Source: Oscillospiraceae bacterium
GTDB taxonomy: Bacteria; Bacillota; Clostridia; Oscillospirales; Oscillospiraceae
DNA length: 64,000 nt
Reading direction: 5' to 3'
Assembly: GCA_017465745.1 (NCBI GenBank)
Contig: JAFTVM010000103.1
Coordinates: 1-64,000, forward strand
The translations under genes and the position numbers were made by a program. Below, piece by piece: positions 34,482 to 41,878 of the stretch (its first letter is position 1; each line of letters opens with the position of its first letter). A model generated the notes under the pieces. The model ran no database searches. It was not told the origin of the DNA and saw only the letters and a list, made by a program, of their open reading frames with translations.

Positions 34482-34510
34482 TTGTTTTATGCAAGTTGTT
34501 CCCTTATAAT
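34482..34510 (+). promoter_or_regulatory. Promoter of ridA
   Basis: TTGTTT (34482-34487), 17-base spacer, TATAAT (34505-34510), giving a leader of about 195 bases. Confidence 0.6.
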
Positions 34511-34516
34511 CAGAGT

Positions 34517-34712
34517 ATCCAAACGGCAACCTCTGAAAATGCTTTTTTGATGGACTGGGCGAGAGATTTTCTTCCAGATAAAGATGCGGAAATTCCGGAA
34601 TCCTTTGTGTATTGCGGGATTTTCGCAGCGCATAGCTGGGAGTAAAGCTCCGCACAGGACGCAAAAGGGGCGTTTTCAGCGGTGCCAGAATTAATAAAGG
34701 AGATTGATTCCA
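34517..34712 (+). other. Long A+T-rich ridA leader
   Basis: The region between promoter and ridA contains CAGAG/CTCTG and GCGGAAATTCCGGAATCC-type dyads, but no clear terminator and no recognised aptamer. A 31-codon frame at 34550-34645 has no ribosome site and is not called. Confidence 0.4.
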
Positions 34713-35093
34713 ATGAGCAACGTCGCTATCAACACCCCCAACGCTCCCGCCGCTATCGGCCCCTACTCCCAGGCTATTCAGGCTGGCAACACCATCTATG
34801 TTTCCGGCCAGCTGCCCATCGACCCCGCTACCGGCGCTTTCGCTGGTGACGAGATCAAGGCCCAGACCCGTCAGAGCCTGACCAACATGAAGAACATCCT
34901 GATCGAAGCCGGCACCGACATGTCCGCCGTGGTCAAGACCACCGTTCTGCTGGCTAACATCGCTGATTTCGCCGCCATGAACGAAGTCTACGCCGAGTTC
35001 TTCACCGCTCCCTATCCCGCCCGCGCTGCTTTCCAGGTTGCCTGCCTGCCCAAGAACGCTCTGGTCGAGATCGAGTGCGTCGCTGTTAAGTAA
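34713..35093 (+). CDS. ridA: RidA-family enamine/imine deaminase
   Basis: A 126-residue YjgF/YER057c/UK114 protein. It has the [17 protein letters not shown] start, the catalytic arginine in [10 protein letters not shown] near residue 105 and the terminal VEIECVAVK with the conserved Glu. RidA hydrolyses reactive enamine/imine intermediates such as 2-aminoacrylate released by PLP lyases. Diaminopropionate ammonia-lyase in the same island produces such an intermediate, giving it a clear job here. The ATG at 34713 follows AAAGGAG. Confidence 0.93.
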   Translation: MSNVAINTPNAPAAIGPYSQAIQAGNTIYVSGQLPIDPATGAFAGDEIKAQTRQSLTNMKNILIEAGTDMSAVVKTTVLLANIADFAAMNEVYAEFFTAPYPARAAFQVACLPKNALVEIECVAVK

Positions 35094-35109
35094 TTAACCG
35101 CAAAACTTT

Positions 35110-35133
35110 GAGGCTGTCCGCAAGGACAGCCTC
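35110..35133 (+). terminator. Intrinsic terminator of ridA
   Basis: GAGGCTGTCC, loop GCAA, perfect complement, then ATTTCATTTCT. Its 3' arm touches the stop codon of the minus-strand small gene. Confidence 0.8.
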
Positions 35134-35269
35134 ATTTCATTTCTATTGCTTTTTCCAGCATCTGAAGATGCAGTTCAACACATACCCCCAGATAATCCAG
35201 AAGAATTTCACGCTGCACTTCCGTCAGCTCCTGCACATCCAAAATACGTCTCGCAATCAACTGATTCAT
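35132..35269 (-). CDS. Small hypothetical protein divergent from the HTH gene
   Basis: A 45-residue frame on the minus strand, starting MNQLIARRILDVQELTEVQR and ending LQMLEKAIEMK. It reads as two amphipathic helices. A weak GGGGTGA site lies before the ATG, and codon use is more A+T-rich than the neighbours. It is divergent from the small HTH gene across operator-like palindromes, the usual arrangement of phage- or toxin-antitoxin-type control modules. I do not recognise a family; function unknown. Confidence 0.5.
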   Translation of the reverse strand: MNQLIARRILDVQELTEVQREILLDYLGVCVELHLQMLEKAIEMK

Positions 35270-35292
35270 CAATTATCACCCCATTGATATAA

Positions 35293-35336
35293 TTTTTGGA
35301 CATATAGTCCAAAAAGTCAATAGGACGATCTGTCCT
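35293..35336. promoter_or_regulatory. Twin operator-like palindromes GGAC-N5-GTCC
   Basis: TTTTTGGAC-ATATA-GTCCAAAAA (35293-35315) and AGGAC-GATCT-GTCCT (35322-35336) share the core GGAC-N5-GTCC with centres 25 bases apart. They lie between the divergent small gene and the HTH gene, so the HTH protein probably binds here. Confidence 0.7.
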
Positions 35337-35362
35337 GCGTTATTCTAGACACGGTGATGATT

Positions 35363-35581
35363 ATGAATTTACGAATCCGTGATTTGCGCGAAGATAAAGA
35401 TTTGAAGCAAAAGGACATCGCACAATACTTAATGTGTGATCAATCTCTTTACTCGAAATACGAACGCCTGGAGCGTCCCCTGCCCCTGGAATTGGCTGAT
35501 AAGCTGGCTGATTACTATAATGTCAGTGTTGATTATCTCATGGGGCGTACCAATGTGAAAGACCCCTATCCCAAACGCTAA
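35363..35581 (+). CDS. Small XRE-type helix-turn-helix regulator
   Basis: A 72-residue Cro/CI-type DNA-binding protein. LRIRDLREDKDLKQKDIAQYL and SLYSKYERLERPLPLELADKLADYY form the five-helix HTH, and it ends VSVDYLMGRTN, typical of XRE regulators in Firmicutes. The ATG at 35363 is preferred because GGTGAT precedes it; GTG and ATG codons lie up to three codons upstream. Base composition is lower in G+C than the surrounding genes, a possible sign of acquisition. It probably represses itself through the palindromes in front. Confidence 0.85.
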   Translation: MNLRIRDLREDKDLKQKDIAQYLMCDQSLYSKYERLERPLPLELADKLADYYNVSVDYLMGRTNVKDPYPKR

Positions 35582-35616
35582 AAAATCGTCCTGCCAGCTC
35601 GGCAGGACGATTTTTC
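35582..35616. terminator. Bidirectional terminator between the HTH gene and degV
   Basis: AAAAATCGTCCTGCC, a 5-base loop and its perfect complement ending in T residues. Confidence 0.93.
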
Positions 35617-35621
35617 ATAGT

Positions 35622-36452
35622 TTACTTAGCAAAGAAGGCCACAGCCACTGCGCCTGGGCCGGCGTGGGCACCGACAACGCCGCTGACGATCATGGTCTTG
35701 GCATCCTCGGGCCAGAAGCCCTCGCACTCAGTCATGTACTTTTTCAGCAGGCTGTCATCGACACCGGTGTAGCCCAGCAGCACGGGCTTGGTCAGATCAA
35801 CGCCCAGCTTCTCGACCTCCTGGTTCATCTGGCGGTTGGCTGCCTTGTTGCCACGGGCCTTGCCCACCATTTCCACCTTACCGTCCACGATGCCGATGAT
35901 GGGCTTGATGGACAACAGACCGCCGGCCAGCGCCACGGTCCTGGACACGCGGCCGCCGCGCTGCAGGAACTCCAGGGTATCGACAACAGCGAACAGGCGG
36001 ACCTTATCCCGGACAGCGTACAGTTCATCGGCGATCTCCTTTGCGCCCTTGCCGGCATCGGCCAGCTGCAGGGCATACTCGGCCATGATGGCACTGGACA
36101 GGGCGATGTTCAGGGTATCCACCACAAAGACCTTCTCAGGGAAGTCATCGGCAGCGATCCGGGCGCTCTGGAAGGTGCCGGACAGACGGGAGGAGCAGCA
36201 GATGCAAACGACCTCATCGCCTGCATTGACAGCCTCCTCGAACAACTCGCCGAACACAACAGGGTTGGCCTGGCTGGTGCTGGGCATATCCTTGGAAGAT
36301 GCCAGCTTCTCATAAAATTCATGGGCAGTCAGGGTCACACCGTCCACATAGTCCGTGTCACCAAAGTGGACAGTCAGAGGGGCAACGCTGACCCGCTCCC
36401 GCAGAGCGGGTACCAGGTCGCAGGTAGAGTCAACAACAATACGAACGCTCAT
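35622..36452 (-). CDS. DegV-family fatty-acid-binding protein
   Basis: A 276-residue DegV protein (MSVRIVVDSTCDLVPALRER start, TSQANPVVFGELFEEA with the conserved Ser region, CSSRLSGTFQSARIA, LQRGGRVSR). Family members bind fatty acids; FakB-type DegV proteins present them to a kinase. Whether this one is a FakB cannot be told here, as no fakA is in the window. It follows the MarR gene by 37 bases on the same strand and has a GGAGGT site, so the two are probably an operon. Confidence 0.9.
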   Translation of the reverse strand: MSVRIVVDSTCDLVPALRERVSVAPLTVHFGDTDYVDGVTLTAHEFYEKLASSKDMPSTSQANPVVFGELFEEAVNAGDEVVCICCSSRLSGTFQSARIAADDFPEKVFVVDTLNIALSSAIMAEYALQLADAGKGAKEIADELYAVRDKVRLFAVVDTLEFLQRGGRVSRTVALAGGLLSIKPIIGIVDGKVEMVGKARGNKAANRQMNQEVEKLGVDLTKPVLLGYTGVDDSLLKKYMTECEGFWPEDAKTMIVSGVVGAHAGPGAVAVAFFAK

Positions 36453-36489
36453 AATTTACCTCCAATATTTCAATCCAATCAAATTTCCA

Positions 36490-36945
36490 TCATTTTTCCG
36501 CCAGACCCTCTTCACCGATGGTCTGCAGATGCCCGGCGATGAGATCCAGGGCAGCGTAAAAGACCTTCCGATGCTCCGCCGTCAGGCCGGCGCCGGCGGC
36601 TTCCACCGCGCACTTGGCCCGCTCCGCCACGTGGGCGGCAGCCTCCTTGCCCCGCTCGGTCAGCATCAGCGCCGCCCGGTACAGGTTGCCGTTTTTGCCA
36701 ATCCTGCGGATCATGCCTTCCCGCTCCAGTTCAGCCACCGTCCGTGAAATGGCGGCCTTATCCTTGTCGCACAGCTTCACCAGCTCGCCGGAGGTGATAC
36801 CCTCGGGATACCGGCTCATGGCCAGCAGCGCCTGGGCGTGGGGACCCTTCAGGCCGTATTTAGCCATTTCCACCCGCTCGATCTTCTGGATATTGCGGTA
36901 GATGCAGGCAACGGAAGAAGAAAATTGCTCAAATCTAGTGATCAT
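36490..36945 (-). CDS. MarR-family transcriptional regulator
   Basis: A 151-residue winged-helix MarR protein. ALLAMSRYPEGITSGELVKLCDKDKAAISRTVAELEREGMIRRIGKNGNLYRAALMLTE is cited here by its parts: a recognition helix around KDKAAISRTVAELE and the wing around IRRIGKNGN. The start at 36945 follows GAGGTAA; the longer open frame upstream covers the promoter and is rejected. A GTTGAT/ATCAAC palindrome sits just after the predicted transcription start, suggesting autorepression. The same palindrome occurs at the 2-enoate reductase operon. Confidence 0.88.
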   Translation of the reverse strand: MITRFEQFSSSVACIYRNIQKIERVEMAKYGLKGPHAQALLAMSRYPEGITSGELVKLCDKDKAAISRTVAELEREGMIRRIGKNGNLYRAALMLTERGKEAAAHVAERAKCAVEAAGAGLTAEHRKVFYAALDLIAGHLQTIGEEGLAEK

Positions 36946-36967
36946 TGTGTTTACCTCAGCTTCTGTT

Positions 36968-36981
36968 GTTGATTTATCAAC
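36968..36981. promoter_or_regulatory. Predicted MarR operator at its own promoter
   Basis: GTTGAT-TT-ATCAAC lies at the transcription start of the marR gene. A second, looser TTGTTG...CAACAA element (about 37002-37019) overlaps the -35 box. The tight form recurs at 56035-56050. Confidence 0.6.
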
Positions 36982-36987
36982 CTCGAC

Positions 36988-37016
36988 AGCATACCATATC
37001 GTTGTTGTTTTGTCAA
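36988..37016 (-). promoter_or_regulatory. Promoter of marR-degV
   Basis: Minus strand TTGACA (37011-37016), 17-base spacer, TATGCT (36988-36993). Confidence 0.75.
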
Positions 37017-37088
37017 CAATATTTGTAATTAAGTTGTAATCTTTTTCAGAAACTTCCATCCTCCCTGTTTAAGATTCGTCCCTTCGAG

Positions 37089-37117
37089 TTGCTTTTCAAT
37101 TTCCGCTGTGATATAAT
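37089..37117 (+). promoter_or_regulatory. Promoter of trkAH
   Basis: TTGCTT (37089-37094), 17-base spacer, TATAAT (37112-37117), 38 bases before trkA. Confidence 0.65.
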
Positions 37118-37155
37118 TGTTTCAATCTTTCGAATTCCCGCAGGAGGGTGATCTT

Positions 37156-38514
37156 ATGAATATTATCATCGCCGGCGACGGCATGGTGGGCTCCACGCTG
37201 GCACGGCAGCTTTGCGCCGAAGGCCACAATGTGACCCTGGTGGATCGGGACAATTCCGTCCTGGAGCGAAGTGTGGAAACCTACGATGCCATGGGCATCT
37301 GCGGCAACTGCGCCTCCATGGAGACCCTGCTCCAGGCAGGCGTCAAGGAAGCTGAGCTGCTCATCGCAGTCACCAATTCCGACGAGGTCAATCTGCTCTG
37401 CTGCACCGTGGCCCACGGCCTGAATCCCGGGCTTCACGCCATCGCCCGGATCCGAAATCCGGAATACACCGAGCAGGCCTCTAAGCTCCGGAATATTTTC
37501 GGCCTGTCCCTGGTTATCAATCCCGACCGTCAGGCGGCCCTGGAGATCGAACGGCTGCTGAAATATCCCGGCTTCCTGAAGCGGGACAGCTTTGCCAAGG
37601 GACGCACCGAGATCGTGGAGCTGCGCATCACCGCCGACAGCAAGCTCTGCCATATTGCCCTGATCGACATGTACAACATTGTCAAATGCAAGGTCCTGGT
37701 CTGCGCCGTCCTCCGTGACGGCCAGTGCATCACCCCCCGGGGCGATTTCGTCCTGGAGGAGGGCGACCGGATCTTCGTCACTGCCCCCACGGAAAATCTG
37801 TCAACCCTGCTGCGTAATCTGGACATCATCACCCGCCGGGTGCGCCGTTGTCTGATCTGCGGCGGCAGCCGGGTGGCTTACCACCTGGCCCAGTTCCTGG
37901 AAAAGCACAACATCGCCGTCACCATCATCGAACAGGACTTCCACCGCTGCCAGAGCCTGACGGCCCAGCTGCCCGAGATCAATGTGATCCACGGCGACGG
38001 CAATGACCAGAGTCTGCTGGAAAGCGAGGGGCTGCGGGATGTGGACGCACTGGTGTCCCTGACCGGCTCCGACGAGATCAACATGATCATCTCCCTCTAT
38101 GCCCGGACCCAGCAGGTACCCCAGGTCATCACCAAGCTGCGCCGGGTGGATAACCGGGAGATCATCGACGCCCTGTCTCTGGACAGCGTCGTCAGCCCCA
38201 AGGAGATGTGCTCCAACACCATCGCCCGCTATGTCCGGGCCATGCAGAACCAGGTGGGTGCTGCCGTGTCCGTCCATTCCATTGCCGACGGCCAGGCGGA
38301 AGCCTCCGAATTCATCGTCGACAGCAATACCCGCTTCTGCAACACGCCCCTGAAGGATATCAAGCTGAAGCCCGGCGTGCTGCTGGTCAGCATCACCCGG
38401 GGCACCCGCACCGAGATCCCCGGCGGTCTGTCCACCTTCCGCAAGGGCGACTCCGTGGTGGTGGTCACCAGCCGGGAGAATGTGCTCTACCAGCTCAACG
38501 ATATCTTTGCCTGA
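37156..38514 (+). CDS. trkA: Trk potassium uptake system, TrkA regulatory subunit
   Basis: A 452-residue cytosolic protein with two RCK units: nucleotide-binding motifs IIIAGDGMVGSTLAR at residue 2 and CLICGGSRVAYHLAQFLEK near residue 235, each followed by a TrkA-C domain. It gates the TrkH channel in response to NAD(H) or ATP/ADP. The ATG at 37156 follows AGGAGGGTG. It is followed 12 bases later by trkH. Confidence 0.94.
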   Translation: MNIIIAGDGMVGSTLARQLCAEGHNVTLVDRDNSVLERSVETYDAMGICGNCASMETLLQAGVKEAELLIAVTNSDEVNLLCCTVAHGLNPGLHAIARIRNPEYTEQASKLRNIFGLSLVINPDRQAALEIERLLKYPGFLKRDSFAKGRTEIVELRITADSKLCHIALIDMYNIVKCKVLVCAVLRDGQCITPRGDFVLEEGDRIFVTAPTENLSTLLRNLDIITRRVRRCLICGGSRVAYHLAQFLEKHNIAVTIIEQDFHRCQSLTAQLPEINVIHGDGNDQSLLESEGLRDVDALVSLTGSDEINMIISLYARTQQVPQVITKLRRVDNREIIDALSLDSVVSPKEMCSNTIARYVRAMQNQVGAAVSVHSIADGQAEASEFIVDSNTRFCNTPLKDIKLKPGVLLVSITRGTRTEIPGGLSTFRKGDSVVVVTSRENVLYQLNDIFA

Positions 38515-38526
38515 CGAGGTTTCCCT

Positions 38527-39975
38527 ATGAACTATAAAATGATGGGGCGTTTTCTCGCCCAGATCCTGGCAATCGAGGGCATCCTGATGATTCCTGCCCT
38601 GCTGATCAGCGTATTCAGCGGCGAATCCCCGGCCATCCGGGGCTTCCTTTGCACCATTGCCCTGATTGCAGTGATTGCAGGCGGTCTCTGGGCCGTCTGC
38701 CGCAAAGCGCCCAGCGCCTTCTACGCCAAGGACGGTCTTGTCTGCGTGGGCGTCAGCTGGGTGGTACTGAGTCTGATCGGCTGCCTGCCCTTCTGGATCT
38801 CCCGGGAGATCCCCCGGTATATCGACGCATTTTTCGAGATCGTCTCCGGCTTCACCACCACCGGCTCCTCCATCCTGACAGATGTGGAGGCCCTGTCCAG
38901 CGGTATCCTCTTCTGGCGCAGCTTCAGCCACTGGATCGGCGGCATGGGCGTGCTGGTGTTTCTGCTGGCCTTCACCGGCGGCAAGGGACAGGGCTTCACC
39001 ATGCACCTGCTGCGGGCGGAAAGCCCCGGCCCCAATGTGGGCAAGCTGGTACCCAAGATGCGCACCACGGCCACGATCCTGTATGTGATCTACATCGTGA
39101 TGACCATCATCAACATCATCTTCCTGCTGCTGGGTGATATGCCCCTGTTCGATGCTGTCTGCACCGCCCTGGGCACCGCCGGCACCGGCGGCTTCGGTAT
39201 CAAAAACGACTCCATGGCCTCCTACTCCCCCTATATCCAGAACGTGACCACGGTGTTTATGGCCCTGTTCGGCATCAATTTCAGCTGCTACCATCTGCTC
39301 CTGCTGCGCCAGGTCAAGAGCGTATTCAAGGACGAGGAGTTGCGGCTGTATCTGGGCCTGATCTTCGGCGCCATTGTGCTGATCACCATCAATCTGGGGG
39401 ACTTCTACCCCACCCTGGGCGAGACCATCCGCCACGCCGCCTTCCAGGTCTCTACCATCATCACCACCACCGGCTTCGCCACCACAGACTTTGACCTGTG
39501 GCCCGCCTTCTCCAAGAGCATCCTGGTGTGTCTGATGCTGGTTGGCGCCAGTGCAGGTTCCACCGGCGGCGGTCTGAAATGCGCCCGGCTCCTGCTGCTG
39601 ATGAAGAGCCTGGCCCGGAATATCCGCCAGACCATCAACCCCAAGAAGGTGCTGGTGGTGCGTAACAACGGCCAGGTGGTGGATGAGAAGATCCTGAGCA
39701 ACTGCAGCGCCTATTTCGCCGCCTACATGATCATCATGTTCGTCAGCTTCATGGTGGTGAGCCTGGATGATTTCACCATCGGTACCAATTTCACCGCCGT
39801 AGTGGCCTGCTTCAACAACATCGGCCCCGGCCTGGAAGCCGTCGGCCCCACCTGCAATTTCTCCGCCTATTCGGATCTGTCCAAGCTGGTGCTCAGCTTC
39901 GACATGCTGGCGGGCAGACTGGAGATCTTCCCCATTCTGGCCCTGCTCTCCCCCAAAATCTGGAAGAACAAGTAA
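38527..39975 (+). CDS. trkH: Trk potassium uptake system, TrkH channel subunit
   Basis: A 482-residue membrane protein of the TrkH/KtrB family with four M1-P-M2 repeats. The filter-region glycines can be seen in SGFTTTGSSI, TAGTGGFG, TTTGFATTD and NNIGPGL. It moves K+ into the cell under TrkA control. Second gene of the trkAH operon, with a terminator behind it. Confidence 0.94.
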   Translation: MNYKMMGRFLAQILAIEGILMIPALLISVFSGESPAIRGFLCTIALIAVIAGGLWAVCRKAPSAFYAKDGLVCVGVSWVVLSLIGCLPFWISREIPRYIDAFFEIVSGFTTTGSSILTDVEALSSGILFWRSFSHWIGGMGVLVFLLAFTGGKGQGFTMHLLRAESPGPNVGKLVPKMRTTATILYVIYIVMTIINIIFLLLGDMPLFDAVCTALGTAGTGGFGIKNDSMASYSPYIQNVTTVFMALFGINFSCYHLLLLRQVKSVFKDEELRLYLGLIFGAIVLITINLGDFYPTLGETIRHAAFQVSTIITTTGFATTDFDLWPAFSKSILVCLMLVGASAGSTGGGLKCARLLLLMKSLARNIRQTINPKKVLVVRNNGQVVDEKILSNCSAYFAAYMIIMFVSFMVVSLDDFTIGTNFTAVVACFNNIGPGLEAVGPTCNFSAYSDLSKLVLSFDMLAGRLEIFPILALLSPKIWKNK

Positions 39976-39981
39976 AGAAAT

Positions 39982-40007
39982 ACGGCCGCACCTTTCGGTG
40001 CGGCCGT
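39982..40007. terminator. Terminator between trkH and yqeB
   Basis: ACGGCCGCACC, loop TTTC, perfect complement, then TTTG. It lies between convergent genes and may serve both. Confidence 0.8.
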
Positions 40008-40019
40008 TTGTTGTGTCAT

Positions 40020-40826
40020 TTACTTCAGCACAGCGGCGCAGACCTGCTGCAGGACACTGCCTGCGATGCAGCGAGCCTTGTCGGAGATGAGCCAGCAGTT
40101 CTCCAGTTCTCCCCGCCGGGGATCGATATCCGCGATCTTGAAGCCCACGGTGACGGGATAACCGTCCCGGATCAGGCCCCGGATGATGCCGGAAATGGTG
40201 GCAAGAACAGGTACATGGCCGTCTTCCGTCTCGATGTAGGCGATCTCGGTGCCGGCTTCCACAATATCGCCGATGGCGTGGACATTGCGCAGGATGCCTG
40301 CGGCGGGAGAATGCATGACCCGCTCCTTGCCGTAGCCGCCGATGATGCCGGGGATACCGGTATTGGGTTTGGCAGAACCGCTCCTGATGACCCGCCCCAG
40401 CTTATGGCCGCGACTGGTTTCAATAACCACGTCCACATCCTCGCCAGCCACAAAACCGGGGCCCAGGGCGATGGTGACAGGTGCCATATCCCGGCGGGTG
40501 CCCACGTTGTACTTGGCGATGATGGCATCCACCAGGGCCGCGGGCTTCACGGCAGCGAGGCACTTGGCCTCCGGATCCACCAGCATCGGCACTTCTCCGG
40601 CGGCCCAGACTGCTTCCATTTCCGAAACATCATGGATCAGCCGGGCAGTCAGGCCCTCAACGGTGGCAGTCCCCTGGTAGACCGCCTCGGACAGGGACAC
40701 CTGACGGCGAATGGCCGCAGGATACGCTGCCTCCAGGATCAGGACTTTGAAGCCGGCAGACGCCAGCATGTGGATGGAGCCGGTGGCCAGGTCGCCGCCG
40801 CCGCGGACAATAACGATCTTATTCAT
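40020..40826 (-). CDS. yqeB: YqeB, selenium-dependent molybdenum hydroxylase maturation protein
   Basis: A 268-residue protein of the EF2563/YqeB family, with a Rossmann-like start MNKIVIVRGGGDLATGSIHML and the RRQVSLSEAVYQGTATVEG segment. A C-terminal part rich in glycines follows (GSAKPNTGIPGIIGGYGKERVMHSPAAGI). The family co-occurs with orphan selD and selenium-dependent hydroxylases and is thought to help install the labile selenium. It lies 26 bases after yqeC. Biochemical role unproven. Confidence 0.9.
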   Translation of the reverse strand: MNKIVIVRGGGDLATGSIHMLASAGFKVLILEAAYPAAIRRQVSLSEAVYQGTATVEGLTARLIHDVSEMEAVWAAGEVPMLVDPEAKCLAAVKPAALVDAIIAKYNVGTRRDMAPVTIALGPGFVAGEDVDVVIETSRGHKLGRVIRSGSAKPNTGIPGIIGGYGKERVMHSPAAGILRNVHAIGDIVEAGTEIAYIETEDGHVPVLATISGIIRGLIRDGYPVTVGFKIADIDPRRGELENCWLISDKARCIAGSVLQQVCAAVLK

Positions 40827-40852
40827 AAGTGATACCTCGCAATGACACTTTT

Positions 40853-41614
40853 TTATTTCGTGCCCGCCATTTGGTTGAACAGCTCCCGTTCATGGGGATC
40901 AAAGGCCGTAAAAACCACATTGGGAACATCGTAACGCTGCAAATACTGGGCAATGAGCCCCGCTGCCCGGCGGCGGGGGCCGTCGTCGCACTGGTTGAGC
41001 ACCACGCAGAAATCCCGGTCGCCCACACCCTTGCGGCCGCCGAAGCTGGAGGAGAGGATCTTTGCAGCGTCCTCCTCCGTCAGAATATGGTCTTCCGCCA
41101 CCCCCAGAAGCCGCGTCACCTCCGGCAGACGGAAGGCGACTTCTTTCACGGGCTTGCCGATAGCGGAAAGGCCCATCACCGCCAGAACGCTGTCGCATTC
41201 CGGGATCAGCACCGGCTCCCCTTCCCGGGGAACCTTGACAGGAAAATGCCTGGAGCCGTCGGCTTCGATGAAAGTGATGTCCGCTGTGGCCACCAGCCGC
41301 TGAAAGAGCGTTTCATCCGGCGCTTTCAGCTTGTCCTTGCCGGGGATGGGGGTGCCGATGACGGCGATCTTTCCCTTCGCCCAAAGCTGCTTCGCCTGGT
41401 CTTCATTTTCAGCGTAGCTATCCGGGTTCGGAGCGAAGATATTGGTGGTGGTGGTGACCAGGACACGCTTGCCCTGCTTGGCGCTGGTGGAGGCCAGGAA
41501 GTACATCAGCGTACTTTTTCCGCCGCCGCCCACCAGGGAGATCACCCGGCGATTGCCGCCGAAAAAGCCGAATCCCCGCTGCAGCGCGCCGGGACTTGCC
41601 GCAAAGATCCGCAT
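40853..41614 (-). CDS. yqeC: YqeC, selenium-dependent hydroxylase accessory protein
   Basis: A 253-residue putative NTPase. A P-loop is visible at VISLVGGGGKSTLMYFLAS near residue 27, and TFIEADGSRHFPVKVP near residue 115 looks like a Walker B-type region. Members occur with YqeB and are inferred to act in maturation of selenium-molybdenum hydroxylases. First gene of the yqeC-yqeB pair, with a GGGGAGGTGG ribosome site and consensus promoter, divergent from the pyr genes. Confidence 0.9.
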   Translation of the reverse strand: MRIFAASPGALQRGFGFFGGNRRVISLVGGGGKSTLMYFLASTSAKQGKRVLVTTTTNIFAPNPDSYAENEDQAKQLWAKGKIAVIGTPIPGKDKLKAPDETLFQRLVATADITFIEADGSRHFPVKVPREGEPVLIPECDSVLAVMGLSAIGKPVKEVAFRLPEVTRLLGVAEDHILTEEDAAKILSSSFGGRKGVGDRDFCVVLNQCDDGPRRRAAGLIAQYLQRYDVPNVVFTAFDPHERELFNQMAGTK

Positions 41615-41656
41615 CCAACCACCTCCCCTGGAAAATTCTTTCCATTTTCTTATTTA

Positions 41657-41685
41657 ATTATATAATAAACAAGGCGGAATTTCAA
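41657..41685 (-). promoter_or_regulatory. Promoter of yqeC-yqeB
   Basis: Minus strand TTGAAA (41680-41685), 17-base spacer, TATAAT (41657-41662). Confidence 0.75.
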
Positions 41686-41731
41686 CCCAATATTGTCTGC
41701 CCCGCAGTGGTGTTCTTGGCGGTTTTTCCGA

Positions 41732-41761
41732 TTGACAAAGGGAGGGGGCCTATGTTATAAT
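41732..41761 (+). promoter_or_regulatory. Promoter of the pyrC leader
   Basis: TTGACA (41732-41737), 18-base spacer, TATAAT (41756-41761). The transcript would have a leader of about 110 bases with a terminator at its end. Confidence 0.75.
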
Positions 41762-41826
41762 TTCGCAAAGTGGGCGACTGCGGCCCGCAGATAAAAAGTT
41801 CGGTAAGAACACGCATTACACCACCC

Positions 41827-41856
41827 GTCTTGCCGGCATTTGGCAGGACTTTTTTT
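41827..41856 (+). terminator. Attenuator terminator in the pyrC leader
   Basis: GTCTTGCC and GGCAGGAC pair (one G-U) around a 7-base loop, with seven T residues following. It ends 22 bases before the pyrC ATG, so pyrC depends on antitermination. The upstream leader contains CTGCGGCCCGCAG. No pyrR gene is in the window. Confidence 0.8.
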
Positions 41857-41878
41857 ATGACAGAAGGGAGATCCAACT

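Noticed and set aside
34550-34645. A 31-codon frame in the ridA leader
   Set aside because: No Shine-Dalgarno site and no recognisable features; the sequence fits a non-coding leader as well.
36946-37059. Longer start of the MarR gene adding 38 residues
   Set aside because: It would translate across the promoter and operator; the ATG at 36945 has GAGGTAA and fits family length.
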